Shown: positions 63,415 through 64,000 of the stretch, in pieces | Position numbering within the stretch: the stretch's first letter is position 1 | Layout: each line of letters begins with the position of its first letter | From: Herbaspirillum chlorophenolicum | Lineage (GTDB): Bacteria; Pseudomonadota; Gammaproteobacteria; Burkholderiales; Burkholderiaceae_D | Assembly (NCBI RefSeq): GCF_001189955.1 | Contig: NZ_LFLT01000026.1 | Location: 1 to 64,000, forward strand | DNA: 64,000 nt | Direction: 5' to 3' | Made by a program: the position numbers and the translations under genes | Notes under the pieces: model-generated | Told to the model about the DNA's origin: nothing | The model's input: the letters and a program-made list of their open reading frames with translations, nothing else | Database searches by the model: none

Positions 63415-64000
63415 ATGCCCTCTCGATTCCGACGCAATAACAGAATATACAAAGCGCCTGAACAGAACCACACATCGTCACTGACGTGCGGGCGACTGAA
63501 CATCTTAAGTTTGGCTTTGGCAGGAGCCTTCGCTGCCATGACACCGCCGCATGCCATGGCCGATACGATCGTGTCCAGTCCTCAATCCGCCATCGCAAAC
63601 AGTAGCTTCAAACAAAACATCACCATCACCAGCACCGGCAAACTCAGCGGCTTCAGTACCGGCATCGCCAACTTCAACGCGGGCAGTATCGGCACGCTCA
63701 GCAACGACGGCACCATCCTCGGAAACCGGTGGGCGCTCTCGAACCTCACCAGCGTTGACACGATCAGCAACAACGCCACCGGTACGTTCAACGGGACGAC
63801 CTATGGTATTTTCACCGGCGGCCTCAGTGGCAATGCGTACCATGCCACGATTGGTGCACTCAACAATGCCGGCACGATCAATGGCAACAGCTACGGCATC
63901 TACAACGGCAGCACGGGCAGTGGCACGAACAGTGGCGTGATTGGCTCGCTCAGCAACAGCGGCACCATCAGCGGCGCCACCGGCATCTACAACGCGCGTA
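63415..64000 (+). CDS. Autotransporter-type repeat adhesin, 3' end outside window
   Basis: At least 195 codons, open to the window edge. MPSRFRRNN... begins an unusually long signal peptide (n-region ~30 residues, hydrophobic ILSLALAGAFAAM, cleavage after AMA). The mature part is Gly/Asn/Ser/Thr-rich with imperfect ~25-30-residue units of the form IGxLxNxGTIxGxxxGIYN: one near 63691, then near 63859 and 63943. Such units form beta-helices in type V-secreted passenger domains. No beta-barrel is visible because the C-terminus lies outside. Function is inferred from repeat type only; phase variation or surface adhesion is plausible. Confidence 0.75.
   Translation, partial: MPSRFRRNNRIYKAPEQNHTSSLTCGRLNILSLALAGAFAAMTPPHAMADTIVSSPQSAIANSSFKQNITITSTGKLSGFSTGIANFNAGSIGTLSNDGTILGNRWALSNLTSVDTISNNATGTFNGTTYGIFTGGLSGNAYHATIGALNNAGTINGNSYGIYNGSTGSGTNSGVIGSLSNSGTISGATGIYNAR

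Noticed and set aside
63600-64000. Repeats at the right edge as a CRISPR array
   Set aside because: Units are in-frame coding repeats of unequal sequence with no constant direct repeat or spacers.

Overview
The window reads as a chromosomal segment of a betaproteobacterium of the Oxalobacteraceae, most like Herbaspirillum or a close relative. The family is inferred from protein character and gene order: rpsU-yqeY-dnaG-rpoD, trxA-rho with a zinc-free L31, queG-tsaE-amiC and mutL-miaA, all GC-rich. It was not tested by a search. Most of it is core genome with a few accessory patches.

Layout. 1-3500 is AT-rich and island-like: a 5'-truncated membrane protein, an AAA ATPase/TOPRIM (OLD-like) gene, the 3' end of a decayed tyrosine integrase and a small membrane protein, lying against the 3' end of a tRNA with a CAU anticodon (tRNA-Ile2 type). 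3.6-9.5 kb is the macromolecular-synthesis cluster read leftward (rpsU, yqeY, dnaG, rpoD). 9.6-19.9 kb carries a flavoprotein, a YbdK-type ligase, a CPA2 antiporter and an AddAB-like helicase/nuclease pair. 20.3-25.4 kb holds trxA and rho, then an inserted module (Tat-type cupredoxin and phosphoesterase, divergent from an ECF sigma/anti-sigma pair), then rpmE2. The two arms of the module share matching ECF-type promoter sequences.

25.8-31.1 kb encodes a membrane glycosyltransferase, a MATE exporter and a 7-TM GGDEF-EAL protein. After a 1-kb gene-poor gap come an HTH protein, ybiB, tsaD, plsY, ybaK, xerD, ogt and a VOC protein. 39-44.8 kb is a TRAP dicarboxylate-type transporter (dctMQP) divergent from its likely two-component regulator. 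45-51.5 kb has an AEC permease, a penicillin acylase, queG, tsaE and amiC. 51.6-60 kb has a DedA protein, two chemoreceptors and a PAS-GAF-GGDEF-EAL protein between them. 60-63 kb has mutL, miaA and tRNA-Met; the window ends inside a repeat-rich autotransporter-type adhesin.

The most unusual non-coding signal is a pair of 164-bp palindromic elements (44853-45016 and 49540-49703). They have the same length, perfect 22-bp terminal inverted repeats of different sequence, and a shared core, and each abuts the start codon of a gene. They look like two subtypes of one small repeat family. Other regulatory features of note are the mirror-image ECF promoters at 23.4 kb, a promoter apparently lodged in the rpoD terminator loop, and a hairpin between dctP and dctQ.
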